Program-made: the position numbers and the translations under genes | The notes under the pieces: generated by a model | What the model saw: only the letters and a program-made list of their open reading frames with translations | Databases searched by the model: none | Told to the model about the DNA's origin: nothing | Assembly (NCBI GenBank): GCA_904063045.1 | Contig: CAJFCJ010000003.1 | Coordinates: 744,001-808,000, forward strand | Length of the DNA stretch: 64,000 bases | Origin: Dimorphilus gyrociliatus | Taxonomy: Eukaryota; Annelida; Polychaeta; Dinophilidae | Direction: 5' to 3' | Part shown: positions 23,285-36,200 of the stretch, one piece after another | Position numbering within the stretch: the stretch's first letter is position 1 | Layout of the letters: each line of letters starts with the position of its first letter

Positions 23285-25941
23285 ATGCCTTCTGATGCTA
23301 AAAAACGTCGGGCAGCCAAAAAGAAAGATGCTGCCAAATTAAAGGACACTCCTGGTAGGAAAATTGAAGAGAACGGCAGCAGTAAAACTAACGGAACTCA
23401 AAATGGAGCTTCTGTGAATGGAGGTACGTAATTTATGAATAATAATTATTATCCATTAGCTCAGATTCTTAAAAAATTTTTACTCAATTTTACAGCGGCC
23501 ATAGACAGTGTTACAGAGGAAATGGATAATTTGGATATAGCAGCAAAATTTAGGTCTGTTACGGGCGTTTTAGCCTCTCATCCCGAAGGAAGAGATGTAC
23601 ATATTCATAGTTTATCAATTACTTTTCACGGAGCCGAGCTCTTAAGTGACACGAAATTGGAATTGAACAACGGAAGAAGATATGGTTTGATTGGACTTAA
23701 TGGCTGTGGTAAGTTAAAACGAAAAAAAATCTCAAAATATTGATTTTTATAACTACTTCAAAAATAAAGATATAATGCTAAGTGCGTAAAAAGCACTTTC
23801 ATCTATAAAACTCCTTCTTAGGACACATGTGAATTTTATTTACTTGGTTTTCATAACATATTATTCATATCGAAAGTTATATACCATTTTCTATCACAAT
23901 AATTAGTAATGTCTTTCCTTATTCAGGTAAATCGTCATTACTGTCTGCTTTAGGACAGAGGGAGGTACCAATTCCCAATCACATAGATATTTATCACCTA
24001 AGACGGGAAATGGCTCCTTCGAGTAAAACTGCATTGGAAACTGTCATGGAGGTGGATGAAGAACGAATTCGTTTAGAAAAGGAAGCGGAAGAATTAGCTA
24101 CTTTGAATTCTGAAGAGGCAACTGAGCGTTTAACTGATGTTTACGAACGTTTAGATGATCTAGATGCAGATAAAGCTCTGCAGAAGGCTGGTAGAATTTT
24201 ACATGGATTAGGATTTTCAAAACAAATGCAGGACACTAAGGTATTTTAATTAATAAAAGAAATACTACATGTAATTTGTAAGACTTCATTTGTTCACAAG
24301 TGATTCATATGTCATTTACTTTCACTCTAGGTTGAAGATTTTTCTGGTGGTTGGAGAATGAGAATATCGCTTGCCAGAGCTTTGTTTATATCCCCTAGTT
24401 TATTATTGTTGGATGAGCCTACTAATCATTTGGATTTAGAGGCTTGCGTCTGGCTGGAAAAAGAATTGAGAGAATTCAAAAGAATTTTGGTTATAATTTC
24501 TCATTCTCAAGATTTCTTGAATGGAGTATGTACAAATATTATTCATATGAATCAAAGAAAATTGAAATACTATGGTGTAAGTAGTCTAAGAAATTTAACA
24601 TGATATCTAATATGAATGATGTATAATTTTTTCTTAACTTTCTTCCATAGGGAAATTATGACCAGTACATTCAAACGAGATTAGAATTGGAAGAAAATCA
24701 GATGAAACGATACAAATGGGAGCAGGGACAGATAGCACATATGAAGGTGAAATATATTAAAAATTAAAACTCCTCCAAGTTTCCATTGATCAATAGAATG
24801 GTAATATTAATAAATGATACTATTAAAAAATGATGAAAGCAAGGCCGAGGATAAGACAATCCTGCTCCTGTTGATTTTAACTGTTAACAGTTGTAGCATA
24901 ATTGTTCAATGATCATACCCCTAAAGCGATTATTCTGATAAAATTACTGAAGCTATCAAGCTCTTTTGATTAGCTACTTTAATAATTTAAGTTCTAATAT
25001 TAAATATCTTATAATATTTTACCTTACAACAGAACTACATTGCAAGATTTGGGCACGGAAGTGCAAAATTAGCCAGACAAGCACAAAGTAAAGAAAAAAC
25101 ATTGAAAAAGATGGTAGATAGTGGTTTAACTGAAAGAGTGGCTCTAGATAAAACAATCTCCTTCTATTTTCCTGATTGTGGTACAATTCCACCTCCAGTT
25201 ATTATGGTTCAGAATGTTTCATTTAGATATAATGATGAAAAACCTTATATCTATAAGAATTTGGAATTTGGTGTTGATTTGGATACCAGATTAGCTTTGG
25301 TTGGTCCCAATGGAGCTGGAAAGTCTACTCTTCTAAAGTTAATTGTGGGTGAGTTAATTCCAACTGATGGACTTATCAGACGACATTCACATTTGAAGAT
25401 TGGAAGGTAATTTTAATAAACAATTAGCTTTATTGAGATTTCAAAGTATTGATTGTTTGTTATTAGGTATCACCAGCATTTGGCTGAAATGTTGGATCTA
25501 GAAATGTCGGCTCTGGACTGGATGATGAAGTGCTATCCAGACATTAAAGAAAAAGAAGAAATGAGAAAAATTATTGGACGATACGGTTTATCCGGTCAAC
25601 AACAAATATGCTGCATGAAAAACTTGTCCGATGGTCAAAGATGCCGAGTAATTTTCAGCTGGCTTTCCTGGAAAGCTCCACACCTGTTGTTACTTGACGA
25701 ACCTACGAATCATTTGGACATCGAAACGATAGATGCTCTGGCAGATGCCATTAATGAATTTGAAGGGGGTGTAATGTTGGTAAGTCACGACTTTAGGCTA
25801 ATTTCGCAAGTCGCTCAGGAAATTTGGGTTTGCGCCAAACAAACCGTGACTAAATGGGATGGTAGTATATTTTCATATAAGGAATCTATCATGAAGAGCA
25901 TTGAACGCGAGGAGAAGAAAGAATTAAACTCTAGGAAATAA
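23285..25941 (+). CDS. ABCF2: ABCF2 soluble twin-ATPase
   Basis: Seven exons (23285-23423, 23496-23708, 23927-24240, 24331-24576, 24651-24746, 25033-25406, 25467-25941) encode 618 residues. The N-terminus is the Lys/Ala-rich ABCF2 leader ([18 protein letters not shown]). Two nucleotide-binding domains follow. NBD1 has Walker A GLNGCGKSS (split by an intron), signature FSGGWRMR and Walker [16 protein letters not shown]2 has [11 protein letters not shown], signature LSDGQRCR and [14 protein letters not shown]. There are no membrane spans. The linker [18 protein letters not shown] is diagnostic of ABCF2. ABCF proteins act on ribosomes and translation rather than in transport. The length is close to human (about 620). 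An AATAAA follows at about 25980. Confidence 0.95.
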
Positions 25942-26638
25942 ACTTTTATGTAAACGCAACTATTTCTCTTTTGTTGATGAATAAATGCGATTATTTAAAA
26001 GTTCATAAATTCATAATAAGGGTATCCCTTGCAGTAAACTGTTTTTAATATTTATCGTCTCCTCAATGATTAACATGATATTGAATCGTCGTTAAGCGTT
26101 TTATGCTTAAAAGAAATATATGTGTGTTTATACATACAGACTATATTCGCTTTCATCTTTGTAAATCGGACACTTTTACAAGATATTGAATACCGTATAA
26201 GATTCGAGATAAAACAGAGCAAGTGCGATAAGGAGAAAAGAAAAATAAATATAAGAGACCTTAAAAGTTGATAAGGAGCAACGTATTTCAAAAGTAATTT
26301 GAAATATCTTGAAAGATTTTCGAAGAAATTTAAGTGAGGAACAAACATATTAGATTATTACGAAATATAGTGCACGTGTATTCGAACAAAGCATATACAA
26401 TTACCATAATAATGCCCTACAAATTTCTTTACTTTTTTTTGGTTGCATATTTAATTCATTTAAACAACGACAGAAAAAACATCGACTAAGAAGACTAAAC
26501 CTAAAAGTGTTATAAAAATATATACAAAAAACTGCACCAGAACAAAAAGAAAATATGGAAAAAAAGATGGGAATTCTGTTTCTTAATGGTTTTTTTTTGC
26601 TTTCTTTTTTTTTTGGTTTTTTTGTTTTTTTTTGTTGT
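25942..26638. other. Convergent 3' region between ABCF2 and ARNT
   Basis: Both neighbouring genes end here, so this is two 3' UTRs. Long T runs at about 26585-26638 lie next to the ARNT stop and would be A-rich in its transcript. I see no separate gene. Confidence 0.6.
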
Positions 26639-29600
26639 TTACATATTAGTAAAAGCCGATAAGTCATATTCTCCTGGTTCTAACATGCTCATAACATCAT
26701 TAACTTCATGATTGTTATTTGAATTATTTTGACCCGTACTCTGCTGTCCTTCAGTTCCAGAGGTTTGCTGACCGCTATTCCACTGCCAATTATTCGGATT
26801 CGGTTGGTAAGACGATTGCATTGCAGAAGCCCAACTTCCCGATTGTTTCACCAGGGAATGTTGCATCTGCTGCAAAGGATATTGACCTTGCGACATGGCA
26901 CGGGCGTACAGATCAGTGTCAACAGTGTTCTGAACCTCAGACGCATCGTTGGCATTTGATTGTCTGAAAAAATCATTCTATTGTTAGAGTATTCTATAAA
27001 CTCTGACAGCTAATTTACTTACGTTGAAGCTGTATTAGTAGAGACTATATATTCTACTTGATCAGTGTATGGATTTAGAAAACTGAATGAACAACTCTTA
27101 ATCCAGGTCCATTCTCCTGATTTATTCCTAAGACGATAGGCCAAAGACATCATTTGACCTTTCAATTTCAAAACTGTAACGGAAATGGTTCATTATTTTT
27201 TTATAATATCCATAGACCATCAATAATAAAAATTGAATACGTATTAAAATGTATACCATGATCGAAGCTCTCCTTTACTTGGACTTCTTCCTCTGGGTGG
27301 CATAAATCTTGAACGTGTTTATCTAATAACTCTTGAGGCTGGTAGCCGAGAACAGCTGTAACTCTTTGATCGACAAATGTTATTTTCCCGTCTACTGAAT
27401 GCCTCGAGATATAGGTAGAAGCATTTCCTGAACTAATGTCTGATACGTTAGGAGTTGAAGTAACTTGTAACCTTCCGATTCCCACCAAACAACAAGAAGT
27501 TTGTAGTTCATCGTCCTGCGAAGAATTTCTCTCAACATGTACACCGCTCAGCGGCCAGTTTTTAAGATAACCCGTCACATGTACTATAGCATATTGTTGA
27601 CCATCCGACGATTGACCTAGTGTATTCATCTGACGTAACCGAACCGTGTGGTTGGCGGTTAAAGGATCTATTGGGACGTTGCCGACTTTCATTCGACAGA
27701 TGAAACCCCGCCGCGAACTCATGCAGAGTCGCATTGAAGCTGAAAGAGAAAGCTTTTATAATTAACCAAAAACACTTTTTAATATGACACTTACATTGAT
27801 GACCTTCTTTTTTCAAAGTTCCAGTTTTCAGGTCTAATATTCTACCTACATTTTGAGATTCAGATGTGGAGAGTTGCTCACGTAATTTCTGAACGTCGTC
27901 AGGGTGCACCATGTCAAAAATAGAAGAAGCCGAATACCAATTTTGCTAAAAAAACATAAATAAGTGAAATGGAGAATAATAAAGCAACATTATGTTTCTT
28001 TTATTACCTGAGAATGATTAAGAACTGGTAAAATTGAGTCAGATACGTAAATTATCCTTCCTGTCTCACATTGGACAACGAAAAGAAATCCATCAGCCGC
28101 CTTCAAAGTAAAAATCAGACCAAAGTTAATCAATAGCACTATCAGCAAAATATGCAATTTACCTCTAAAATCAAATGCTTCAACTCCTGATCAGTAAGAA
28201 AGGATGGTTTGTATGATCCATCGGAACTGGTATTTCCGGTACCTGTAGTTGTTTTTGTATATAAAAAGATCTTTTAAGTCGAAAACAAAGAGAAATATTA
28301 TCAATAAAAAAGAGACTAAGTTTAGAAAGAATGTTACATTTCGCACAAAGTACATCTTAAGTGATTTGGTTTGCTTCTCCGATATAAAATATCCATAAAC
28401 TTATTAATTATGTAAAAATATGTAAATTATACAACAAGCGAAATAAAAGTATAGTTGATTTTCTTGTACAGCATATACGTACTTTTTCTTATATACAGTA
28501 TATACCGTGGCTTTCTATTTAGTCTATATATACAAATACATATACAGTATATATATATAAACATGCGACCTTTGAAGCATGTAAATAAATCTTGACCGAA
28601 CTCACACGGACCTCAAAGTCTATTTTAGGATTGTGATATTGGTTTTTTGTAGGAAAATAATGAAAAACTTATAAATTAGTTTTGGATTGTGGTTAAAGTT
28701 CTTTATGTTGTATCGGATATCATCATCAATTATTCAATAAGAATTTACGAGCAAATTATGAAAATACTTAGATAATTATAATAAATGCGATAAGTAAATG
28801 AAAGAGAATTGATATAACCTTGTAAAGTTTTCATATGCGCTACGGCCAATCGTAAGATGGTTAACTTATCGGGTTTTCTAGCTAAAGTTGAACATGCGGG
28901 TACCATATCGCATAATTCATTTACGTAAGTCGCCATTTTACTCCTTCGTCTTCTTTCGATTTCACAATGACTTTCCCTAGCCAAACGTTCTTTATCCGTA
29001 ACATCCGTATCTCCAGCATAATTTGATTCATCTTCGGAACTAAGAATGGTATAATATTAGCAACTATATTTCATATAATACTATATATATATAAATAAGA
29101 AAGAATCTATTCAAAATATATTCTAGAGTATAATTAATCCAATACATATTGATTGAATATTATACAATCAATAAATTTAATCGTCCTTCAACTGTAACTA
29201 TTATGGATACTTTTTAGAATGTAATATAATCAATGTTCTCTAAATATGAAACGAATATTGTAGCAGTATATAGTGAATATTTCGCTGGTAAATGTCTCTT
29301 TATTAAATTACGCACTTAAAAATTCTTGTAGTCTTTTTGTATAGGAGGAAAAAAAAATACGTAAACAATAGGTGATTTTACTTTCACGATTAATAAGGGA
29401 AATTTTTAAAATGAAATATTAATAATATTGAACAAATACTTTATGATTTTGCACTTAATTTTGATTAAATTTTATTACAGTGTGATATTTTACTTACTCT
29501 TTTTCGCTATGCTTTCGCTTTCCTCTTTTCCCACCATCTTCTGAACCTGTTCATTTACAAGGCAAATAGAATAAAGTAGAAAAGTAAACATTAAACATAA

Positions 29601-29888
29601 ACATTAAATAACTGAATTCCGACTCTATTTTTTTATTAAAAATTACTAGTCTTTTTTGTTAAATAGCTTTGTAGTAAAGAATATGAGTAATAAATCAATC
29701 ATTTGTAGTGGAAATTTTTAGGCGCTGGGTAAGGTATCGGTGATTCTTCGAAATCGTAGCTAAATCTATCAAATTTAGTTCGATAACACACATGAATGTT
29801 TATTATAATACTCTGTGTATAAAATATTATTTAAAAAGCGATTGAAGTCGAAATATTTACCCGAAATTGCTGATGATAGTAAATCCAT
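26639..29888 (-). CDS. ARNT: ARNT (bHLH-PAS dimerisation partner, HIF-beta / tango)
   Basis: Nine exons, 29888-29861, 29546-29498, 29039-28819, 28242-28163, 28100-28008, 27945-27795, 27739-27257, 27173-27023 and 26963-26639, encode 526 residues. Order of parts: a short basic leader with NLS-like [12 protein letters not shown]; bHLH (about 45-100) with [14 protein letters not shown] and [22 protein letters not shown] (about 115-240) beginning [22 protein letters not shown] (about 310-415); and a Gln/Asn-rich tail ending [15 protein letters not shown]. These strings distinguish ARNT from BMAL/cycle. ARNT pairs with AhR, HIF-alpha, Sim and Trachealess type proteins in the nucleus and reads the GTG half of XRE and HRE sites. 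The protein is shorter than human ARNT (789) mainly through a reduced C-terminus. The small 49-bp exon 2 supplies the NLS and could be skipped only with a frameshift. Confidence 0.95.
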
Positions 29889-29978
29889 AGCTCATAGCAG
29901 ACTATATTAACTCCGCAGTAAATTTATGATTAATTTTAACCAACCATCGATTGACGTACTTAACAGTACGCTAGTCTT

Positions 29979-30009
29979 GGCCAATCAGCGCCCACGTTAC
30001 ACTCGCGTG
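29979..30009. promoter_or_regulatory. CCAAT box with HRE-like and XRE-like cores, ARNT/esterase divergent promoter
   Basis: GGCCAATCAG (29979-29988) is a full NF-Y type CCAAT box. The minus strand reads ACGTG (29993-29997), the HRE core. TCGCGTG (30003-30009) fits the XRE consensus TNGCGTG. All lie 90-120 bp upstream of the ARNT ATG and about 245-275 bp upstream of the esterase ATG. Binding is inferred from motif only. Confidence 0.4.
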
Positions 30010-30254
30010 TTTACATTGTTATCATTGATTTTTTAAGAAAGATTATGTTAAATTACTAAAATCTATATCTATTTTAATAAATAAATACTCTTTTTAGTCT
30101 AAAAGGAGCAATCTTTTATCTCATAGATGACTGAAAAGACACTTAAGACGTCGACTATAGACGCCCTCTAGCGTGGCGCCAAGTTCCATATCTTGAACTT
30201 TATGAAGATCTTTATTACCAACATAGATAAGGCCATAATACAAATACAAACAGA

Positions 30255-32116
30255 ATGAACCCAACTGTTAATTTATCGGCATCCATAAGTTTGCAAGGAG
30301 TTAGGAAATTCAACGAAATCTTTGAAAAGTCTGTCGATGGTTTCCTTGGAATCCGTTATGCAACAGCTGAAAGATTCTGTAGACCAAAGCCCTTTACGCT
30401 AAAGGGCAAGCACTCGGTTGTTACATACGGTGGGTACATATTCAATAGAAGAGACGGAAACATGCATTGAAATTCTATTGCAATACTATTCTTCTATTCA
30501 GGCAAAGTAGCACCGCAACGATTAGCTGATGTTGCTAAACTATATTTTCCTTTGAAAATACCAGGAGTTGAAAGCATTAGCGAAGATTGTTTGTATTTAA
30601 ATGTTTGGAGGCCGTCAGACATTAGTCATGGAGAACAATTACCAGTTATGGTTTGGTTTCATGGAGGTTCATTTACACAGGGTTTGAGTAATATATTCGT
30701 TGGTGATGCAATTTGCTGTGTTAATAGGGTGCTATTGGTATCGTGCAATTACAGACTAGGTTTTCTAGGTAATTACATTTCTATACGACAAATCTTGTAC
30801 CTAATAATAATAAATGTTTACATAGGTAACGCTTGTTCACACGATGGCTATCTGGAAGGTAACTATGGATTTCTTGATCAACTTGAAGCTTTGGAGTGGG
30901 TAAAAAGGCATATAGAAAGCTTTGGAGGAGATAAGAATAATGTGACAATATTCGGAGAGAGTGCTGGAGGGATGAGCGTATCATTACATCTCGTTTCTGA
31001 ATTATCAAAGGGATTATTTCATAAAGCAATCTGTCAAAGTGGAGCTGCGTATGGTCGACATTTAATTTGGAATAGAAGTCAAGCGTCAAATTTACTTTTA
31101 TCTAAAGCTAAGAGAATTGGTAATGTATCGATTAAAGAATGACATAAAGCATAGATTTAAACACTTTTTTATATTAAAAGGTTACAAAGGAACTAGAAAT
31201 GGTCAAGAATTGAAAGAATTCTTAAATTCTCTTTCCTACAACGATATTGTCAATATGCTGCCTGGAAATAGTGCTCTAAATGGAATAATAGATGGTAGAT
31301 TTTTGAAAGCATATCCTTTAGATATTATCAACGAAAACCCTTCAAATATTCCTTTAATGACTGGTTGTACAAATGACGAAGGATCATTGTTCATAATGCC
31401 GTTTTTAAAGAACTATGTTGTCGAGGATGAAAGGCATTATTGTTCAATATTGGATACAATAATAAGAAAAATGTTTTTTAGAGGCTATTCGGAAAGTGTC
31501 TTGAATCGTTTAATAGACAGAATTAAGGAAGTATATTCCAAAAATGAGGAAAGTTACGAGAAACGATTATCTAGATTTTATAGTGACGTTGTTTTTGTCG
31601 TCCCATCCTACAACTTAGCGACTAGACATCAGGAGCACGGTAAGGTTATTCGAATGACAAATACGATAGAATATATTACTATTTTTACACCTTTTATTGC
31701 TGACTTGTTGTAGCTATCGTCTATCAATACGAACTGCATTATCGTCCTTCCTTCTCTATTTTCCCTCCTTGGACAGAATGTATTCATGGTTTTGATATTC
31801 CATTTGTATTTGGTGAACCATTTTTAGGGCGAATTTCATACGAATGGCCGAAAAACGAGCAGAACCTAAGTATAGAAATAATGAAAGCATGGGGAGAATT
31901 TGCAAAAACAGGGTATATTTAACTTTTCCATCTTTTATTTAATTCATATGTATATTTTATAGTAAGCTTAAAGAAGAGAAAACGTTTAGAGAAGGACATA
32001 TAAAAGTGTGGAATGATGGAAAAACTTATACAAGTGTCTTTCAGAATGATATAATAAACTTCTGGAATAACGAGGCGAAGGAAATTCTGAGAAATGATTC
32101 CCGATCGAAGCTTTAA
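30255..32116 (+). CDS. Type-B carboxylesterase / cholinesterase-like hydrolase
   Basis: Six exons (30255-30429, 30502-30768, 30826-31119, 31181-31639, 31714-31912, 31963-32116) encode 515 residues. The alpha/beta-hydrolase triad is visible: Ser in GESAGG (about residue 193), Glu in CTNDEGSLF (about 311) and His in CIHGFDIPFVFG (about 420). The oxyanion motif is FHGGSF, and the family block EDCLYLNVW is present. A catalytically complete enzyme hydrolysing carboxylic esters is expected, so this is not a neuroligin-type dead relative. There is no clear signal peptide or C-terminal anchor, so a cytosolic or intracellular location is likely. Intron 2 (57 bp) is a stop-free multiple of three and reads through in frame. 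The exact subfamily is not clear. Confidence 0.88.
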
Positions 32117-33263
32117 GTTAAATAAAAACTTGCTCCTTTATTTCATGTAATTGTTACATGAATATATAGCTTCAAAAATAATGTAATCTTTAACTAGGAT
32201 CCATGCAAAACACTTGTACACACTATTTTGTGCATAATATATACAGTATATATATATAAATTTATACTATATACTATATTCTTACTAAACATTGTATTGT
32301 TTTTTCATTGTCAACTTGCTCTTTCAACTCTACCAGACATATGTTGTCTATAAGAATAAAATGACTATTATCGAATGTTAATCTTATCCATATAACTTAT
32401 TTATAGTACCATGCATTATTTTTATATAATTGTACTTGATATTAATATAATAAAAGAAGCTTTAAAGTCCTCAAAAAAGAAAATTCCTTCTTACGAATGA
32501 CCTTTGCCGTAGCCACTCCTCTTTTAAGCCTATTTTACCCAGTTTTTATAAGATTATGCGTTTCTTTTATAACTTGGAAAAGGAGGTTTGACATGTACTT
32601 CAAAATCATTTTATTGATTCATTTTTCTTCGTTATTACCTTAATTATATATTCATCATTTTGAGGAAATCTACAAGAAAGGAAACATACATATCATAATA
32701 AGTATATTACATTAATACTATTAAATATTCATATTTTTTAAGTTTTGTTTTTTCTTTTTAGATGTAATGACGTCATCATTGACATTGTGGTTGGTGACAA
32801 AAACGAAAATATATAATATATAAACGAGAGTATCAATTTGTCGTGACATATGCATTTGATTGTAAAGGAAATATTGATGATAATTCCATAAGTAAGTAAA
32901 GTCTGAAAAGATGCTCTTTATTCTTTGTTAATACTTCTTCTCGTTTTAATTAAGCTTATTTAATCGTTTCCTGAAAATATCCCTGTTTTTTTCTTCTAGT
33001 AAATGAAAGAAAAAGTGCCTTTTTTTAAATATGAGACAGGATATGGAATTAACTTAATGGTTAGAGGCTGAGAATAGAAAATTTTGTTATGCAGTATTAA
33101 TTAAGCATCATTGGATTGTTTTACTCTTTTATAAGATACAAGAAACTATCGGAGCTTTCTTTAACAAATAACGCATGCGCTGGCCTTCTCTTTTACAGGG
33201 AAGCGAGAAGCATCTTATAAAGTTACAAGCAACGAATGAGAACAAGGAAAAAGTAAAAGCGAT
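32117..33263 (+). other. Intergenic and putative 5' UTR region of guanylyl cyclase 1
   Basis: Holds the esterase 3' end (AATAAA near 32121), an AT-repeat stretch with TATACAGTATA (32240-32250), and a promoter-like group: TGACGTCA at 32768, TATATAAA at 32817, a GTAAGT donor at 32892 and a TTTTACAG acceptor ending at 33198. These define a likely untranslated first exon (about 32845-32891) and a 307-bp 5' UTR intron. Confidence 0.5.
32768..32824 (+). promoter_or_regulatory. CRE plus TATA promoter of guanylyl cyclase 1
   Basis: A full palindromic cAMP-response element (TGACGTCA, 32768-32775) precedes a TATATAAA box (32817-32824) by 41 bp. Downstream splice sites suggest a noncoding first exon. 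The motif match is exact; function is inferred from position. Confidence 0.45.
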
Positions 33264-36200
33264 ATGTTGTTAAAATTTCTCGCTTTTTTGTCTATTATCG
33301 GTGTAAAGTCAATTACTGAGATTAAAGTTGGTGTCATAATTATCTCAGATTACGGCGGTCCATACGACTGGAAAAAATCTGGATCGGCTATAAGATTAGC
33401 TTTTGAAAAGGTTAATAGTGATATCCTAAATGGAACTGACTATAGAGTACTCCCAATTGAGAAACAATATGGTCCTGGATGTGATTTGAAACAGACTCCA
33501 GGTAAGAGAGAATGTTATTTTTTTTCCAAAGTTCTACTTTTAGTTTATCAAAGAGGGCTACTCAAAGAAGACTAGATACAATGATAAAGGAAATATTTCG
33601 TATTAAGGAAAATATTAGAATCAATACTCTAGATATTAATGTCAAGGGAGGGGTTGTATAGTAGAAAAAAAAGTAAACATCCTGATAAATTGATAATGAA
33701 TAATGTTCCAAGCTCTTTAACGATCTAAGTGGCGTTACGCTTATAACTTAGTCTATAGCTTTTACTATATTTCCTGAAGCTATTGCTGCGGAACTCTACT
33801 ACAAAGAAAACGTATCCGCTATTATTGGACCTGGGTGTTCTGGGGCTATGGATGCTGTTGGTTTTATGGGAGCTGTTTGGAACCTTCCAATAATATCTGG
33901 AGAAAGTGCTGCCAAAAGGTTTAGTCATAAAGAGAATTATCCAACTTTGGTGCGTATGGCCTATTGTCAATGCGCATTAAGAAGAGTATTTGGTTCGGTT
34001 TTGAATTATTTCAATTGGACTGAGCTGTCTCTATTTGTTGACGAAAGTAATGAATTTAGCTCAGAGATGGCAAACTCTCTCGACCATGGCCTTCGAGAAA
34101 TGGAGATTTATCCTAATAAAGTTCTCTTCGATAGTAGAAATTTTAAAGAAGATCTTAACAGGTATAAAAAGATTTTAATGGAAGCCAGAAAAAGATCTCG
34201 AAGTAAGTTAATTAGGCCTGATATGAAAACCTCAGTTCCCTTTTTTCTTTTATAACCACCCTCCAACTTTCTTTCCTAGTGTTCTTTCTTTTCGTCATAT
34301 CTCTTTGTTTTTTCCTTTCTTTATCCTTTTCCTGTAACATTCATTCAAAGTTTCACTCCGTCGATGTATTTATTGTCTCTTTCACTCTCTGTCTCTCTCT
34401 CTGTCTCTCTTTCTAACTCGCTCTCCTTCTCTTCTCCACCTTGTTTTTTATTACTTTTATCTAATAAACCACTGTGTTAATATAACTCTTGTATACAGTT
34501 TTTATTTTTATGGCGCACGCGGATATCGTTAGATATTTCTTAATTTCTTGTTATGATCTGGGTTTCGTGGAAACGGGGGAATACGTTTTTATGTACGCCG
34601 AATTATTTGAAGATGAATATTGGGGACTTTTCAATTGGAATAGAAGTCTACCAGATGATTATAAAGTTAGAAAAGCTCAAGAAGCCGTTTTTAAGTTTGG
34701 TTTAAAGCTTGAGAAAAGTAAAAAATTTGAGACATTTGCTGAGACAGTAAAGAGAAGAGCTATACAGGAATTCAATTACGATTTCAATAACAAACACGTA
34801 CGTTCACTCTATATTCGTATATACTTTTCTATTTAGAAGATGACATTGACATTTTTCCTATTTATAAAAGATAATGACTTGTCACGCAAGGAAAAGAAAA
34901 AGAATTAGAAATCGTACGGCTAATTTTCTATCCTTTCTTCCTTCACAGGTAAACTTTTTCATTGGTACTTTCTACGAGTCAATTATATTATACGGCAACG
35001 CCCTGAACGAAAGTATTAAATATGATATTGACCCTAGAAATGCTTCAGCCTTCATAGAGCTATTTCGGGAAACTAGCTTTGAAGGTATTACAGGGCCTGT
35101 TCATATGAATGAGGTAGCAGATAGGGAAGCTACTTATGAGATTTCGCACATGAACCCTGACACTGGTGAATTCTATGTAATTGGACAATATAGTGGATTT
35201 TCTTTACGCTTTGAAAGGATTCCTAATACGAAGATTTATTGGCCCGGTAGAAGAAATTCACCTCCATTAAATGAGCCTATTTGCGGCTATCAGGGTGAAG
35301 CACCAGTTTGTCAAGAATCAGGTAAATAGTCTTACTAAAAGAAATCGCACGTAAAAAAATAATTTCTTAAATACATGTAAGCACAAATTATATTTGTATC
35401 ATTTACAGAGCCGATGAATATGACAATAATTGCCCTTATTACTCTATTTTGTCTCTTACTTATCAGCGTTATCTGCGGTTTGGCAGTTTATCGGTAAAAC
35501 TGATAAGAATAATTATCAGCTCAAGTTAATATTTTCAATTGTCTGTTTCTATTTTAGGAAGATGAAATTAGAATCGGAAATATCCGATAATTCTTGGATC
35601 GTTCACACTGATGATATTCATATTATACAGAATTTTGGAAGAAGTTTCTCACTTAAATCACGATTGAGTACAGTAAGTATTCAAATAGAGTAATTCATTA
35701 TATTCAACACAATATTCCATTCTTTTATATTACCTTAGTCCATTCACGAGAATAATGATAACGTAACTTTATCAAGAAACAGCAATACATATGCTCAAGC
35801 TTTTATTGAAACGGCAAAGTTCAAAGGAAATCTTGTTGCAATCAAATCGTTTCCTTTAGAGAAAAAAATTAACATTACTAGATCTCTAAGGATAGAGGTT
35901 AAACAAAGACGTTTAGCTTCTCATAATAATATATTAAAATTTATTGGGACTGTATTAGAACCTCCTACTAAGGCTGTACTTATACACGAATACTGTAAAA
36001 AAGGTAGCCTACAAGATCTCCTGGAACAAGATAACTTTGAATTAGATTGGTCTTTCAAATATTCATTAATGAATGATATAGTTAAGGGTTTACAATTTAT
36101 TCATAATTCTCCAATTGGTATTCATGGCAATTTGAAATCGCCTAATTGCCTAATAGATGATAGATTTGTTGTTAAACTCTGTCATTTTGGACTACCGAGT

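Noticed and set aside
26401-26667. 88-codon minus-strand frame next to the ARNT stop
   Set aside because: Lys-rich product of poly-A sequence in the ARNT 3' UTR, with no start context.
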